Assembly: GCF_028858725.1 (NCBI RefSeq)
Contig: NC_084761.1
Location: 37,560,501 to 37,624,500, forward strand
DNA from: Colius striatus
Taxonomy: Eukaryota > Chordata > Aves > Coliiformes > Coliidae
Reading direction: 5' to 3'
Length of the DNA: 64,000 nucleotides
This document shows positions 27,601-40,701 of this stretch, piece after piece. Every line of letters begins with the position of its first letter. Position 1 is the stretch's first letter. The position numbers and the translations under genes were made by a program. Below the pieces are notes generated by a model. It ran no database searches and had not been told where the DNA came from. It saw nothing but the letters and a program-made list of their open reading frames with translations.

Positions 27601-30119
27601 TAGCCTTCTCTTGCATAACAAGCAAACAAAATGCCAATGGTGAACATCACACAGACACAGTAATTTGTCCACATGTTTTGCATGTTAAAATTGTATTAGT
27701 CCTTTCAATTTTAATAAATTGGGTTTTTAGGGATAGGGAAGGGGAAGCAGTAAGTCATACCTGATAGGTATTACTGTCAGCATGTCAAAGGAGTTGTTAA
27801 TTTTCTTAATTATATTTTTTTTTAGTTAATAAGATAAACTTTTGTGCTGAATAGATTAAATGATGGGTAAAACAATTGTCTGGGAAAAAGTAAAAGGGTT
27901 TCTTTTCCTTAGAAAGATATCTTCCCCTCCACTCCACCACCCACTCCTCTCTTGTTCAGTCAGTTTTCATTTCCTTCCCAGACTCCCTTTTAGCTGGACT
28001 GGAACGCAAAAGTATTTCTCTTTGGAAAGCACCTATCTGCTGTGTGCTGAACTGGCAGCTCTTGTATGTGAGGCAGGTGTCTTTACTGCCCACATTTATC
28101 ACCTCCTGGACCAGGCAGTCCTTGAGCCTGCCCAGTGCTGAGAACCATGAGCCCAGCAGCCTGCAATACAAGGGAATTGCACAAAGGCACCCTGAGCTTG
28201 GCTAGCTAGGAGGACGCAAAGCCTGCTAGATATGGGAGTACAGCAGCACAAACACTTTTGGCAAGCCCTGCTCTCCTTCCTTGCTTACCAGCTGTCTTCA
28301 AAAGGGAGGTGCTTTTTTGGAAATACACAGTAGAAAGATAATCACATCCAGATTCAGGAAATAACATTTTGCACATAATTCATAGTGGTTACCTAGACAG
28401 ATTATCGATTTAGCATGTAGCTATAAATTTGGCAGAATAAATGGCAAACTGTGGTTGGCATATGGATACACAGCAGGAAGCAAACTGCACCTATACATTA
28501 ACTAGAGGAAAGGAAAGCCTAAGACACTGGGTTAATCAGCAGGCTCTGAAGCAAACAATAAGAAAGGGCAGCTGACAGGGCAAACAGCTCTTGAGGAGCA
28601 TATGCAGCATCAGGGCATTTTGCATCAAGGAAGAACATTACCAGTCAATAAATGAGAAGCCAGAGCTGCTATGAGTCTTGTTTATCAGAAAGAAGTCAAA
28701 TGACTTATCCTCACCCATGGAAAATGTGAACACAGAGGATGACAAGCCATTTTGGGAAGCAACATCTGTTCTGTATGGAGAAACTTGGTCTGCTATACCT
28801 AAAATAACTGATGTTGAAACACAGACTAAATCTCATCCAAGCAATGATTAGACAAAATGAAGATGCACAACTGCTTGTTGGAGCTGTGTTGGTTTCACCT
28901 CAGGCAGCAGGGCAGCAACAGCATAGAGACATAGGGGTGAACCAGACTGGAAATCACAGATCTGAGGAGGCAGGTTGTCAACAGATAACTCTGTGCCCTC
29001 AGCAGGCTGCTGAAAAGCATTTATTGTCATGCCTGGGCCCTGAAGAAAGTACACTGTGGCACTTGTACCCGGTGAGACACCCCAGTGTTTTCCTCTATAC
29101 ATAAAGTGGCTGGAATTTGACTGATTGAAAACTAGGGGCATAATTACATCCCAGACTGAAAGTCTGACCAAAGCATGCTTCCTGCAGTACTGCTTCACTT
29201 TGGCTCAGCCAAAGCAGTACACACACACACACACACAGATGCACATATATACTAACATATGTACGCACATGTAGTTAATTTTTTAAATTCCGCTTTTTGG
29301 GCCAAATGAAATCCTGGAGTCACATGGAAGTAATATAAAACTTCAAAAATAAACAGTAAAAGAGAGCACTGGAAAACAGCCAAGTCCCAGCAAGACTAGT
29401 CAGAGCCCCCTGTTTCAGGCTTGAGTAAAGATGGAAAGATGAGGGCTTAATTTGAACAAATATTCATGGCCATGGACTTCTCCTTTGCCTCTGCCTCAGG
29501 CAAAGAAACAGGCTGACTCAATGGGCATTTTTAGGTATACCTTCCAGTCTTTCAGTTCAGTTGATTCATTCATCTCACCTCTTTGCTAGGTGGCTATTAT
29601 CATGGGAGAAATCAGTGGCAGTAACACTGTGGCAGTCCCATTTGACACAGATGCCTACAAGAGGGCATGCAGGATTGAGTCTCAGAGTGAAGGCAAGAGG
29701 TGGTGGGCTGTCCAGGGAACACTCACCATGGCTTTTTTTTTTTTTGGCCAGTGCCATGAGTGTCATTGCTGGGATATAATACTGCTGCTTTTACAGGCAA
29801 GTTACAAGGCATGTTTGCTAGCTTGTCCAGGGTATTAAGATAATAGGAATAATGTTGATTTTCCAGTAACTGAAAACTCAGTAGTACCAAAATGATAAGA
29901 ATTGCAAACTACCAGAGAAAGATTTTTTGAAGTAATCTTTCATTTAACTTCATGTCTACCATACCTGCCCTCCCCATGCTGATGTTACAGCATGTCAGTT
30001 AAATAATTTTCAGCAAATGTAATATTCATCATGGTTCTGATCTTGAAAAGCTATTGTATGGACACAATTTTTCTTTTACTGATCACACAGTTATTGGGTA
30101 AAGACTATTAAATATATTT
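24655..30119. other. Intergenic, no gene seen
   Basis: 5.5 kb of unannotatable sequence between two CR1 fragments. Its longest open frames (for example 26577-27059 plus, 160 codons) lack recognisable domains, compositional signature or splice context. A short (AC)n run is at 29219-29236. Confidence 0.65.
29219..29236. repeat. (AC)9 microsatellite
   Basis: Nine uninterrupted AC dinucleotides, followed by a looser ACATATAT stretch. Confidence 0.9.
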
Positions 30120-30632
30120 TCATAGAATCATAGAATCCTTTTGGTTGGAAAAGACTTTCAAGACTATAGAGTTCAACCACTAATGTAACACAGCCAAGCC
30201 CATCACTAAACCGTGTCCCTCAGCACCTCAGCTATGCATCTTTTAAATATCTCCAGGGATGGAGACTCCACCACCTCCCTGGGCAGCCTGTGCCAGTGTC
30301 TAACAACTCTCTCAGGAAAAAAGTACTTCCTAATCTCCAATCTAAACCTCCCCTGGTGTGACTTCAGCCTGTTTCCTCTTGTCCTGTTACTGGAGAGAAG
30401 AGACTGACTCTCGTCTCACTAAAACTTCCTTTCAGGTAGTTTTAGAGAGTGATTATCTCTCCTCTCAGCCTCCTCTTTTCCAGACCTGAACATCCCTGGC
30501 TCCCACAGCCACTCCTCATCAGACTTGTTCGCCAAACCCTTCACCAGCTTTGTTGCCCATCACTGGACACACTCCAGCACCTCAATGTTGCTCCTGTAGT
30601 GAGGGACCCAAAACTGAACACAGTATTCAATT
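30120..30632 (-). mobile_element. CR1 LINE 3' fragment
   Basis: Starts TCATAGAATCATAGAATCC, then GGTTGGAAAAGACTTTCAAG and GACTCCACCACCTCCCTGGG, and ends near AAAACTGAACACAGTATTCA, all standard inverted CR1 3' blocks. A different, more diverged subfamily from the copies at 12430 and 62121. Confidence 0.93.
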
Positions 30633-33600
30633 TAAAAAAAGAGGCAACTGTAAGACTTGATGCAATAACAATTTGCCCAATTGGCTTTCTGGAAGTAAGA
30701 TCTCTCCTCCCAGCGATCAGCTCTGGAAGACAGTAAGATGGTCAAAGCAGCTGAGCCACTGATGAAAAGGAGATTAGAAGCATATAGGTATTAAAACCCC
30801 TAAAAATTAGTTCTGGATGGGGCCAGTGACAGGATCTCTTCATCTCTCTCTCAATGCAATGCAAACTCCCAGGTGACCATTGTCTTTTTATTACACCCCA
30901 AGTTTTTGTCAGAGAAATCAAAATAGAAGTGTGAGGGATAATCCGCAAGTGGAGGATCCCTCCTGCCTAACACCTCTTCACTATCTCTGTACATAGGAGG
31001 CAACGTTGCAGCTTTTCAGGTTGCTAAACATGGTGTAACCCAAGCACTCTGTGCTAAGTGCCCACCTCAGCAGGATCTCACCCCTGTACATGCTCCCTCT
31101 CAGTAAGGGTCTGGTAGGGTTAGCATCTGCCATGTTGGTGCTGCCAACCCTACTATACATTGTCATCATGCAGGGGCCATGCCCAGCAGGAGCAGCTTCT
31201 TTTGTGCAGGTTCTTCATTTGTTGCTGTTCAGGAAATATCTTCATCAAGAGTAAGCCCTACTCTAATGTGCACCAAGACAGAAATTAGACTCTCTGGCAA
31301 AACCAGCTATTGGTTTATTTGGGTTTTTTTTTGTCTACACAGTAATCTCCTCACAGAATGTTCTAGGAAAGCACAAGAGAAGTACTTCTGTGAAATGTAA
31401 TTAACATAGTTTTCTTCCTGTTACAAAGTACAATTGCAAATATAAACTGGAGCATCAGAGTGGGGTTATTTTGGGCTATGGTTTGTGCATCAAAATACAA
31501 GTTTGGTTTGTCAAACTGAAGGCAGCCCAGTCTCTCTCCCTTCCTGTTTAAGCCACTGGTCTGGGAAGGGCTGTCATAACCTGTAATGTTGGTTAGCCCA
31601 CCGAAAGCAACTTGTTTTCCCCAATCTATAAATGCAGTTTTCCAAAGAGTGAACATATGCCACAACATGCACATGCTTTGTAATCCTGTTTGATATGACA
31701 AATCCTGTTCTGATCTCAAGTAATATTAAAATTTACATAGAAACACACAGTACTGACAAATCGGATACATATGCTTTATCATATACAGCTCACATGAAAA
31801 TATGGGACATTTCTTCAAAGTGAAAGAAATTAGTAAAATTTTCCTTTGCAAAAGCATTTTCTAATTGTGGAAGAACTTGACCAATGCAAGATCATTTTCA
31901 TGTCTCACTGTGTATTTGCAATTGCTCTTGAGGTGGCAAAGCATTTAAAACGTGTAAACAGCTGAGTCTCAGGAGCTGTTGAGAGTAGCAAAGTGCAGCA
32001 TGATGTGGCCCAGGAAAGCAGTGGTAAGGCACCTCCTGGCTGGAGGTCATTTTACCCAGATGGGTAATTCCCTGCTATGTGTCTCCACAGGAAAACCGTA
32101 TAATCCAAGATGGAAACCGAGGGCTGAAATTACAAATGGTTTACTTTCCCCTGCTCTCCAAACAAGGTCAATCATTAAACAAAAATGAAAACATGACATT
32201 CTGCCAGTGGAAAACCTCACTGGTGTAAGTAGGTGTAATGCACTTACTGAACATGTTTGAATCTGGGGTCAACAGTCATTACTATACATCTTTCTGAGAC
32301 AACATACCTTAAAAAAAATAAAATAAAATAAAGATAAAATGCAGCTGTTACTACGTCACTGTAGGAATTTACCACTGAATACTCTGGCCTTCATCCATAA
32401 GAAAAGAGACTGCAAGCAGCATGGCTGAATAAATCACTGGACAACAACATTGCACAGCAAACTCTTTGCATTGTAGGTAGCTCAGGTAAAATGGTCTGGC
32501 AGGGACTACAGGGGAGCAATACCCATTTTCCTAACAGCTGCTTTTCTGCTGACACTTGAGCACCAGAGAACATTGCTATGACCCTCTCCTCTCTCTTTGC
32601 AAAGCCTGTCTGGCCATCCCTCTGTGCTGTCAGGACCAAAGGGCTCTGGGCAGACTTGCACATCTTGTCGGGAAATGTGCTGAGCCATCAGCAGCAGCAG
32701 CACTACACTGTCCAGGGAGGTGGCAAAGTGACCTAGGGACATTGAGGAGTGCTTCCCTCAACAGCAATCCATGTGCTAGAGTGCTGTAGGAGTGCATATA
32801 ACTAAGCAGAAGTGGTATATGCACATAGCATTTGTTTTTTAAAATTAATTTTCTAGATGTTAGAAGATATGTAAATATCTCTCAGAAGATATCCCCATCC
32901 TTAACAAACCCATAGTGTTTGCCAAGATCCAAATCACATTTTCCAAGACAAGAAGAGCAACAGAGGAGAAAGAAGGGAAGATGGAAAGAAGACTAAATAT
33001 TTTGATTTCCAGGTAATTGCACAAAGGCCACTGGACAAACTCTGAAGAGCTTCTTGAATCAAATTCCCTCTGAAAGCTAGGAACCTGAAAGGTGTCCCCT
33101 CACATGTGTTTTACAATGTTTTGACCCATTTGGCCTGGCGACATACTCTCTCTCAACAACTGGTGGCTATGGCTCAGCAAGGGTTTGCTCAGAGACCTGA
33201 TAGTTCCAGCAAGCATTTGGTACTGTATTACTCTTCTAGCTCTGTTTGTGGAGCCTGTGACAGGTCTATCCTTGTGTCAGGAGCAGATGTCAAGAACAGA
33301 GATGCTGAGACTGTTTCTCTCTGCAGCCAATAGACACTGCTACCCTTCTGAAACACTATCAGGGCATGAGCAGTTACCCTTCTGCTCACCCCAGTTCTGG
33401 CCAGCTACTGCTGGGCAAGTATCAGTGAGCTGTGTGCAGCCTCAAGCATCAGGCACATTTCATTCTTGCCTACCAGCACAAACCTGCAAGGAAAATCCAG
33501 TCACAAGCACGTAAGTCATTTCCTTTCTTAGCCATATGCACAAGGCACCAAATCCTAAACCAGCCTCACTACTTGTCAAGGCTTTGAGGTCCTGCTGAGC

Positions 33601-33924
33601 TTTGTAGTGACTCAAGCAAGGTGCTGACAGCAGAGGATGCACCTGTAACACCCAGGGCCACAGTGGCCCAGGTGGTCCTTGCCTGGCCAAGCAGGTCTGA
33701 GGAGGGTGAGGGCGCTGAGTACAGCATGGATTTGTCATTTATCTGACACGGTGATTGCCACAGTGTCACAATCACAAGCAGTGAAGGAAAAGGCCCCATA
33801 TGTTGACCAGACCCATCCCACAGAGAGGTCTGCTGCCTCCCTGGGGCTCCGATTAGAGATGTGTCCAGGAACCTCCCCGGTCTGGTGCGGCCAACTGACT
33901 GCTACCTGCTGTTGGTAATGCAGG
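30633..33924. other. Intergenic, no gene seen
   Basis: 3.3 kb with no family-recognisable frame on either strand. A short A-rich (AAAAT)n patch is near 32310. Confidence 0.65.
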
Positions 33925-36345
33925 TTGGTAGTGATGAGGTTATGGAGAGACATTCAAAAGCTATTAAAAAGGACTCCAGGGCACTGGGGAGAATGCTAGA
34001 TCGCTCAGGAGCACAAGTAGTGTTCTCCTCCCTCTCATGGCAGGAAGGAATACTGAACAAACAAGGAAAGCACAACTGATTAACGGGTGGCTCAGGGGCT
34101 GGTGCCACCAACACAGCTTTGGGGTTTTTGACCATTGTGGAATTTTCATGGTGCCAGGTCTGGTGACAGGTAGAGTTCAACTGTCTCAAAAGGGGAGAAG
34201 GATCCTTGCAAATGAGTTAGTGAGGCTCACAGAAAGGACTTCCAACTAATTGTGAAGGGGGAAGGGCATAAAACCAGGCGTGCTAGAGTTGAACCTAAGA
34301 GTGGCAAGCCAGTGCTGGAGGTGAATCCTACATGATTGGCTTCCTTCTTGAAATGCCTGTACACCAGTGCACACAGCATGGGGAGTAAACAGGAGTTGGA
34401 AGTCCATGGCAAGGGGTTATGATCTGATGGCTATTGCAGAGACATGGTGGTACAGCTCACATGACTGGAATGTGGTCATGGATGGCTATGTCCTTATTAG
34501 GAAAGATAGGCCAACAGAGCAAGGTGATAGAGTTGCTCTTTATGTGAGAGAGCAACTGTAATGTACTGAATTCTGTCCAGGTGAGGATGAGGGGCAAGTT
34601 GAGAGTTTGTGGTTTAGAATTAAGGGGCAGGCTAGCATGTGTGACACTGTTAACGTGGGTGTCTATTACAGGCCACTTAATCAGGATTGGGAAGTTGATG
34701 AGGCCTTCTACAGGCAGCTGGGAGCAGCCTCAAAATCACAGATGCTGGTTCTCATGGGGGATTTTAACTAGCCAGACATCTGCTGGAAGACCTACACAGC
34801 TAGCCACTTACAGTCCAGGAGGTTCCTTCAGTGCATTGATGATAACTTCTTGATGCATATGGTGGATGTGCCGACTAGGAGAGGAGCACTACTGGATCTT
34901 GTACTCAAGAGCAAGCAGGGTCTGTTTGAAGCAGTGAAGATTGAGGGCAGCCTTAGCTGCAGTGACCACGACATGGTGGAGTTCAGGATCTTGTGTGGTA
35001 GGAACAGAACACCAAGCAGGATCATAACCCTGGACTTTAACAGGGCCAACTTTGGCCTTTTCAGGTAATTGGTAGGGGAATCCCATGGGACAGGGTATTA
35101 GAGGATAAAGGAGCCCAAGATGATTGGTCTCTGTTCAAAGATCACTTTTTCCAGGCTCAGGATTAGAGCATCCAGTGGGTTAGAAAACAAGAAAGGGAGC
35201 CAGGAGACCAACATGGTTAAATAGGGAATTGTTGATCAAACTCAAGGGGAAGAAGAGAGTCTACAGATCATGGAAGGAAGGGGTGGCCATCTGGGATGAA
35301 TATAAGACTGGCGTCAGAGAATGTAGGGAGGCAACTAGGAAAGCAAAAGTCTTGTTTGAGTTGTGCCTTGCAAGGGAGGTCAAGGACAACAAAAAGGGCT
35401 TATTCAAAAACGTTGCAGATAAAACTAACACTAGAGGCAATGTAGGCCCACTATTGAATGAGGCAGGTGCCCTAGTGACAGAGGATACAGAGAAGACAGA
35501 GTTACTGAATGCCTTCTTTGCCTTTGGCTATGCTGCTGGAGACTCTCCTTGGGAGCCCCAGACTCCAGAGGAAGTCAGGTTAAAGGAGGAATTTTGTTTG
35601 GTTGATGAGGACTGGGTTAAGGATCAGTTGAGCAATCTGGATGTACATAAATCCATGGGCCCCAATGGGATGCAACTGCGGGTGCTGAAGGAGCTGGTGG
35701 AAGTCGTTGCTAGACCACTCTCCATTATGTTCAGTAAGTTGTGGAAAACAGGAGAGGTGCCTGAGGACTGGAGGAGAGCAAATGTCACTCCAGTCTTCAA
35801 AAAGGGCAAGAAGGAGGAGCTGGGTAACTACAGACTGGTCAGCCTCACCTCCATCCGTGGAAAGATGATGGAACAAGTTATCCCGGGTCCTGTCTCCAGG
35901 CGTTTAAAGGACAAGAGAGTCAAAGGTTTAAAGGATGAGATTATGAACAGAGTGAAGCCTCTCCTTTATGATGAAAGCCTGAGGGAGCTGGGGCTCTTTA
36001 GCTTGGAGGAGACTGAGGAGTGACCTCATTAATGTTTACAAATACATAAAGGATGGGTGTCAGGCTCTTCTCAATGATGTCCAATGATAGGACAAGGGAC
36101 AATGGGTATAAGCTGGAACACAAGAGGTTCCAAAGAAATACAAGGAATAATTTCTTCACTGTGAGGGTGATGGAGCACTGAAATGGGCTGCCCAGATGAG
36201 TTGTCGAGTCTCCTTCTGTGGACATTCAAAACCCACCTGGATGAGTTCCTGTGTGACCTACTCTAGGTGGCCCTGCTCTGGCAGAGGGGTTGGACTAGGT
36301 GATCTTTTGAGCTTCCTTTTAACCCTTAAGATTCTGTGATTCCAT
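33925..36345 (+). mobile_element. CR1 LINE, longest copy, internally deleted and broken
   Basis: The plus-strand frames give successive pieces of CR1 ORF2. These are ALGRMLDRSGAQVVFSSLSW (33861-34079), the endonuclease-like AIAETWWYSSHDWNVVMDGY (34367-34561), DLVLKSKQGLFEA and SCSDHDMVEFRILCG (34850-35068), and a 264-codon frame (35229-36023) with DVHKSMGPNGMQLRVLKELV and GEVPEDWRRANVTPVFKKGK. That frame runs through GKMMEQVI and then jumps directly to [17 protein letters not shown] near the 3' end, so the central RT core is deleted. Stops and frameshifts separate the pieces. It ends AAGATTCTGTGATTCCATG. Confidence 0.93.
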
Positions 36346-39300
36346 GAAAAACAAGCAGGGAAAGGCACAGAAAAAAAAATGTCAGGCAAATCATGGAGCC
36401 AGGCAACTCATTGGGGGGCGGGGGGGGGCGGGTAGGTAGTGGTTTAAGCCAATGTTTGGCAGTTGTGCCTCATGCACAGCACACTAGGAGCTCTGCAGGC
36501 TTGCGACCTTCCTCCACAAGCTCTGCTTGCTTGAAGCCCATGGCAGGGACACATCTCTCAGAGCCAACACCTGGCACACCTGTGGGCTTTGGAGAAACAA
36601 TGTGACTGTCAGGGGAAGCTGAGGTTCACACTGACCCTTTGTATTGTTTTGCATTCAGTATACAAATAGATTCTGAGCATCTCCAGAAGTGTGACAGTCT
36701 GTTCCATTAACATGTAAACCTTTTAAACTGGGATTTTCCAGTAGACCTACAGTGCCAGGCTGGTGGCTTATGAATAATGTTTTGTTTGTCTTATTCCTGC
36801 AGTAAAGGCAATTAAAGCTCTCTGTTGCTCACCCTAATGAGAGCAGGCTCCAGGCTAAGCAGTGCTTTACCCTCAGGAAGATGCTCACACCAGCCACAGA
36901 ACATCTCTCTAGGTCAAGCTTTGCCTTCCTTGGTGTCTTTAATGACAGCACACCATTACAAGGGAAGAAAACCTCAAGGAAAAGTCTATCATACGAGCAC
37001 TGAATATCCAACAGTGTTAGGAAAACATGAACAGTTATTAGTAGGTACTTATATATTAACTGATTTGAATTATACCAGCACTTCACTACCTACACTGCAA
37101 ACTAATAACTTCTTTATTATTTCTGCAAGAAGAGGAGGTAAAAAGATCATGCCATACCATATACCTTGAGCAAAACCTTCCCCTTGTGCCTGGCATGCTG
37201 ACTGGCCAACCAGTCCTTGCTGTGAGTTGGAGCCTGTGGCAGGCTCTGGAAATACAGATCATACACACAGAAAGAGTGAGAAACACACATCACTGCTCCC
37301 CTTCTGGTTCAAGTCACACCAAGAGATTGGTAATTGACAGTGGAATATCAAAGAGAAAGAAAACAAGTAAAATCTCTGTCCTGCACCCCCACACACCTCA
37401 AGCTATTTCTTCTGGAAAAGCACATCAAAGTAGCTGCTCTAGTACTTGCTTAGATTGTGACCTGCACACAGAAGGAGCTGTCTCCCCACTGAGTCGTTTA
37501 CAGCCTTGAGGCTTTATCTCCTCTTGAATCTGTGCCCCTGCACCTCCTACATCTCTGAGCATTTAAAACCTTTTCTATAATCCTCATGGCTATTGGAAAT
37601 CTTCTGCAGACCCCAAGAAGCAGACTAGCTGTTTTGAAAACAGCCTGGACAGATAAAGTCTGTGCCAGAGCACTGCACAGCTCTGCCCCCTGAGCTCAAT
37701 ATCACTGGGAAGAGGGGCCCTTGCTTTCCCCTTTACAGTGTCCTGGATATTGCCCTGACATGAAAGTGTGTACTAGTCACTTTGTCTCTGATGGCAGTTA
37801 AACCCAGAGATGTAATCTCACTGCTGTCCTAATGCATACCTTGTTAACTTAATCTCATTTTCTAGTTAGTCATGAACTCTCAGTCTGCATTTAAACAAGC
37901 ACGACTTTCAGCAGTGAAGTGTGGTGCATAGCTTGCTGCTGCCAATCCCAGCTACGACCTTCCTCTCCCCTTACGTGTGCCAGAGCAGCATGCCCAGACA
38001 GCACATCCCAGGACACTACTTGGCCACAGACCTCAGTCCCAGGGGCATCTGTGCCCAAGAAGCAGGTACAATGGCCATGGGCTGTGGCAGAGAAGATGAA
38101 AGCTTCTCCCTCGCTGCAAAACTCTGCTGGATGACACAGACATTCCTCAGTTCTCCTCACATTCCTGCGTGGAGAAACACATCCCCCATTACAACAAATG
38201 CCTCCACTTGTCAACTTGGAATAGATTTCTCTAGCTCTGAAACCTCAGGCTTAGGCAATTTTCGACCCCCTTGGAGAAAAAGCCTGCTTTTGTTTTTCCA
38301 GTGACTGTAGTGATGCTCTGCTCTTTTCTGGGGTCTGGTCTTTTGTTTTAAGTGGCCCAGAGTCAGACAGCACTAGTATACCAAAACAGCTCTGATCTAA
38401 CACGGTCCCTGTTAAAATCTTATAGCTCTGTGAACAGGAAGCTAAAAATTAACTACCTCCATCGAGCGTATCTCCACAAAAGCCCATTTTGTAGGACACA
38501 CAGGACAACATGGGGGGGGGCGGGCGGGAAATCATCCATGGCTTACAGAGAGAGGCTGTGCAGGGTGGTAACAGGGAGCAGACATCCTGCCGAGCAGGGA
38601 GCTGGGAGAGGGCCAGAATATATTAGGCATCATATATCACAGCATGTCACTAGCTGTAGTATGTCAGCATGTTACATTAGGTACCCACCACAGCCATGGC
38701 TGGCGACAGGAAAGAGGACACCCAAGGGGAACAGAGATCACTTTCCTCAGGACAAAGGCAGAGTTTCCTGACACTTTTTTTTTTTTTTTTTTTTCCCCCA
38801 GGATGGCTTATTTACTCATTGCTGGGAACTGCTGAGAGCAGCAGCTGTTCTCTGGTCCTTGCCCAGCAAACCACATCTCTGCCTGTTAGAGAGTTACATT
38901 TGTAACAGCTTATGCTTCATGCATGGGAGCTGTCCCTGAAACACAAGGGAGCCCATCCAAGGAAACTCAGCCTGAGAGCTCCCTCCTTACCTGCAGCACA
39001 AGCCTCCTACAGCTAAATGGAGACAGGATCCATGCAAATGATCTACAGGTCTTCAACATCTGACTTTGCTCATCACCAGTATGACAGTTATTTACATTTT
39101 TTACAGGTGACCATTTCACAGCAAGAACCATTCATTTCCATTAATGATCCTGGTTCAGACACGTTAATAATAAACAAGAATAGAGGCAAAGTTTTCCATG
39201 CAGCAAAAGAGGCTCTGAGGTGGTCTGGCAGGCTATGGCAGTGCTGGGTCTCTCGAGTGTCCCCCACAGCCTTCCCCACAGCATCTTCCTTTCACTCCTC

Positions 39301-40701
39301 TTTTGGCCCATTTAAAAAAGTCTGGAAGCGTAGAAGAATCGGATGCACTGAATAAGCAAGAGACCAATCCACAAAACTGATATCTTAGGAATTTCATTAA
39401 GGAATTCATTGACCTCTGTTTGACTGGGGATTTTAGACAGTTGGAGCAAGAAGCCAGCATCAGTTTACTCAGGACAGGGCAGAGGAGGTGAGCACTGACA
39501 GAGGGCAGAGCAGGGGTGGGAAACACTGGGGTGGGAATGCATAGTGGAAAAGGCAAGGCTGGAGAAATGAGAGTGGAAAAAGGTCTAAGGGAAAAAAATG
39601 CAAATGGAGAAGACAAGTCAGAAGGCTTCAAGCACAACTAGATGAGGAAGTTGAGCTGGAAAAAGCAGGGGGAAAGCCAAATACAAAAGAGGAATCCACT
39701 CCAAAAGGCAGAGCTGGTTTGTCAGAGGCAGAGCTGAAGCAGAGGGAAAAAGCACAGCCCAAGTCACTCTGTTTCCATCAGCAACTGCACAGTTTTCTGC
39801 CCAAGTCTGTGGCAACGGTCCCTGCTGGGGCAGGTCTACCAGCATCTATACTCCTGCATCAACTCTGCTTTCATTAGCCTGATCATTTAATTGTATCTTA
39901 TCCTTCAGGTACCAACTTCCAAGCTCTGCCTCACAGCTTGATGTCATCTGCATAAAAAACGTATAGTGTGAACTTAACCGCTGTTTGTGGTACAAATCTT
40001 GGTGCTGGCATAGGTCTCTGAATTTCCATAGCATACCTCAAGGTAACCCTGCTATTGCTGGCATGTAGAGCAGGACTGTCAGCAGGACTCCACTCAAGTA
40101 CACTGCCAGCAGCCCCTTTTTAATCCAATTTCTGCCAAGGTGTTTTTCACACATAGCAGCAATCCCCATCCTGCTCCTGTGCCATAGGCCAGCAAAACCC
40201 TGGGCTGCAGGATCACCTCTTTTCTAAAAGCACAGGCTCTTGGGGATGTGCTATCTCCTGCCAGCCCTCCCGAGTGTCTCCAGTTGCCCTCCTCTGCCAT
40301 ACTTCACTCAGGATAAAGCAGTGATCAGCACTTTGCTTCCATCATATACATTCAGCTCCTCTAATAGGAAATAAAGACTCAAAAACTGGTGTGCTACATG
40401 ACTGATCCTGCCTGAACATAAGCATCCCCTTTTCAGTTGAGTCTCATTTTCCAGACATATAGATTCAACCCCTTCTTTAGTTTCAGTTGAGCAAGATGCT
40501 TTTTGCAGTGCTGCCTTGCATTGCTAAATCTTTGGCTTTCATGAGCCTTCAGCTAAAAATCCATTTACATATTTAATAAATATTCCAAAATTATGCTCTA
40601 TAGCTCCGACAGAGGTCAGGAATTATGCCTTCAGGAATGTCAATGCATCATGTTGCAGCTAGTGACATTAACTCTGTGAGTGGGGTAAGGCAGATGACAG
40701 A
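36346..40701. other. Intergenic, no gene seen
   Basis: 4.4 kb without a supportable gene. It contains G-rich runs at 36413-36433 and 38512-38528 and a T-homopolymer near 38777-38796. Confidence 0.65.
36413..36433 (+). repeat. G-rich run, possible G-quadruplex
   Basis: GGGGGGCGGGGGGGGGCGGG: four or more G-tracts within about 20 bases on the plus strand. Confidence 0.6.
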
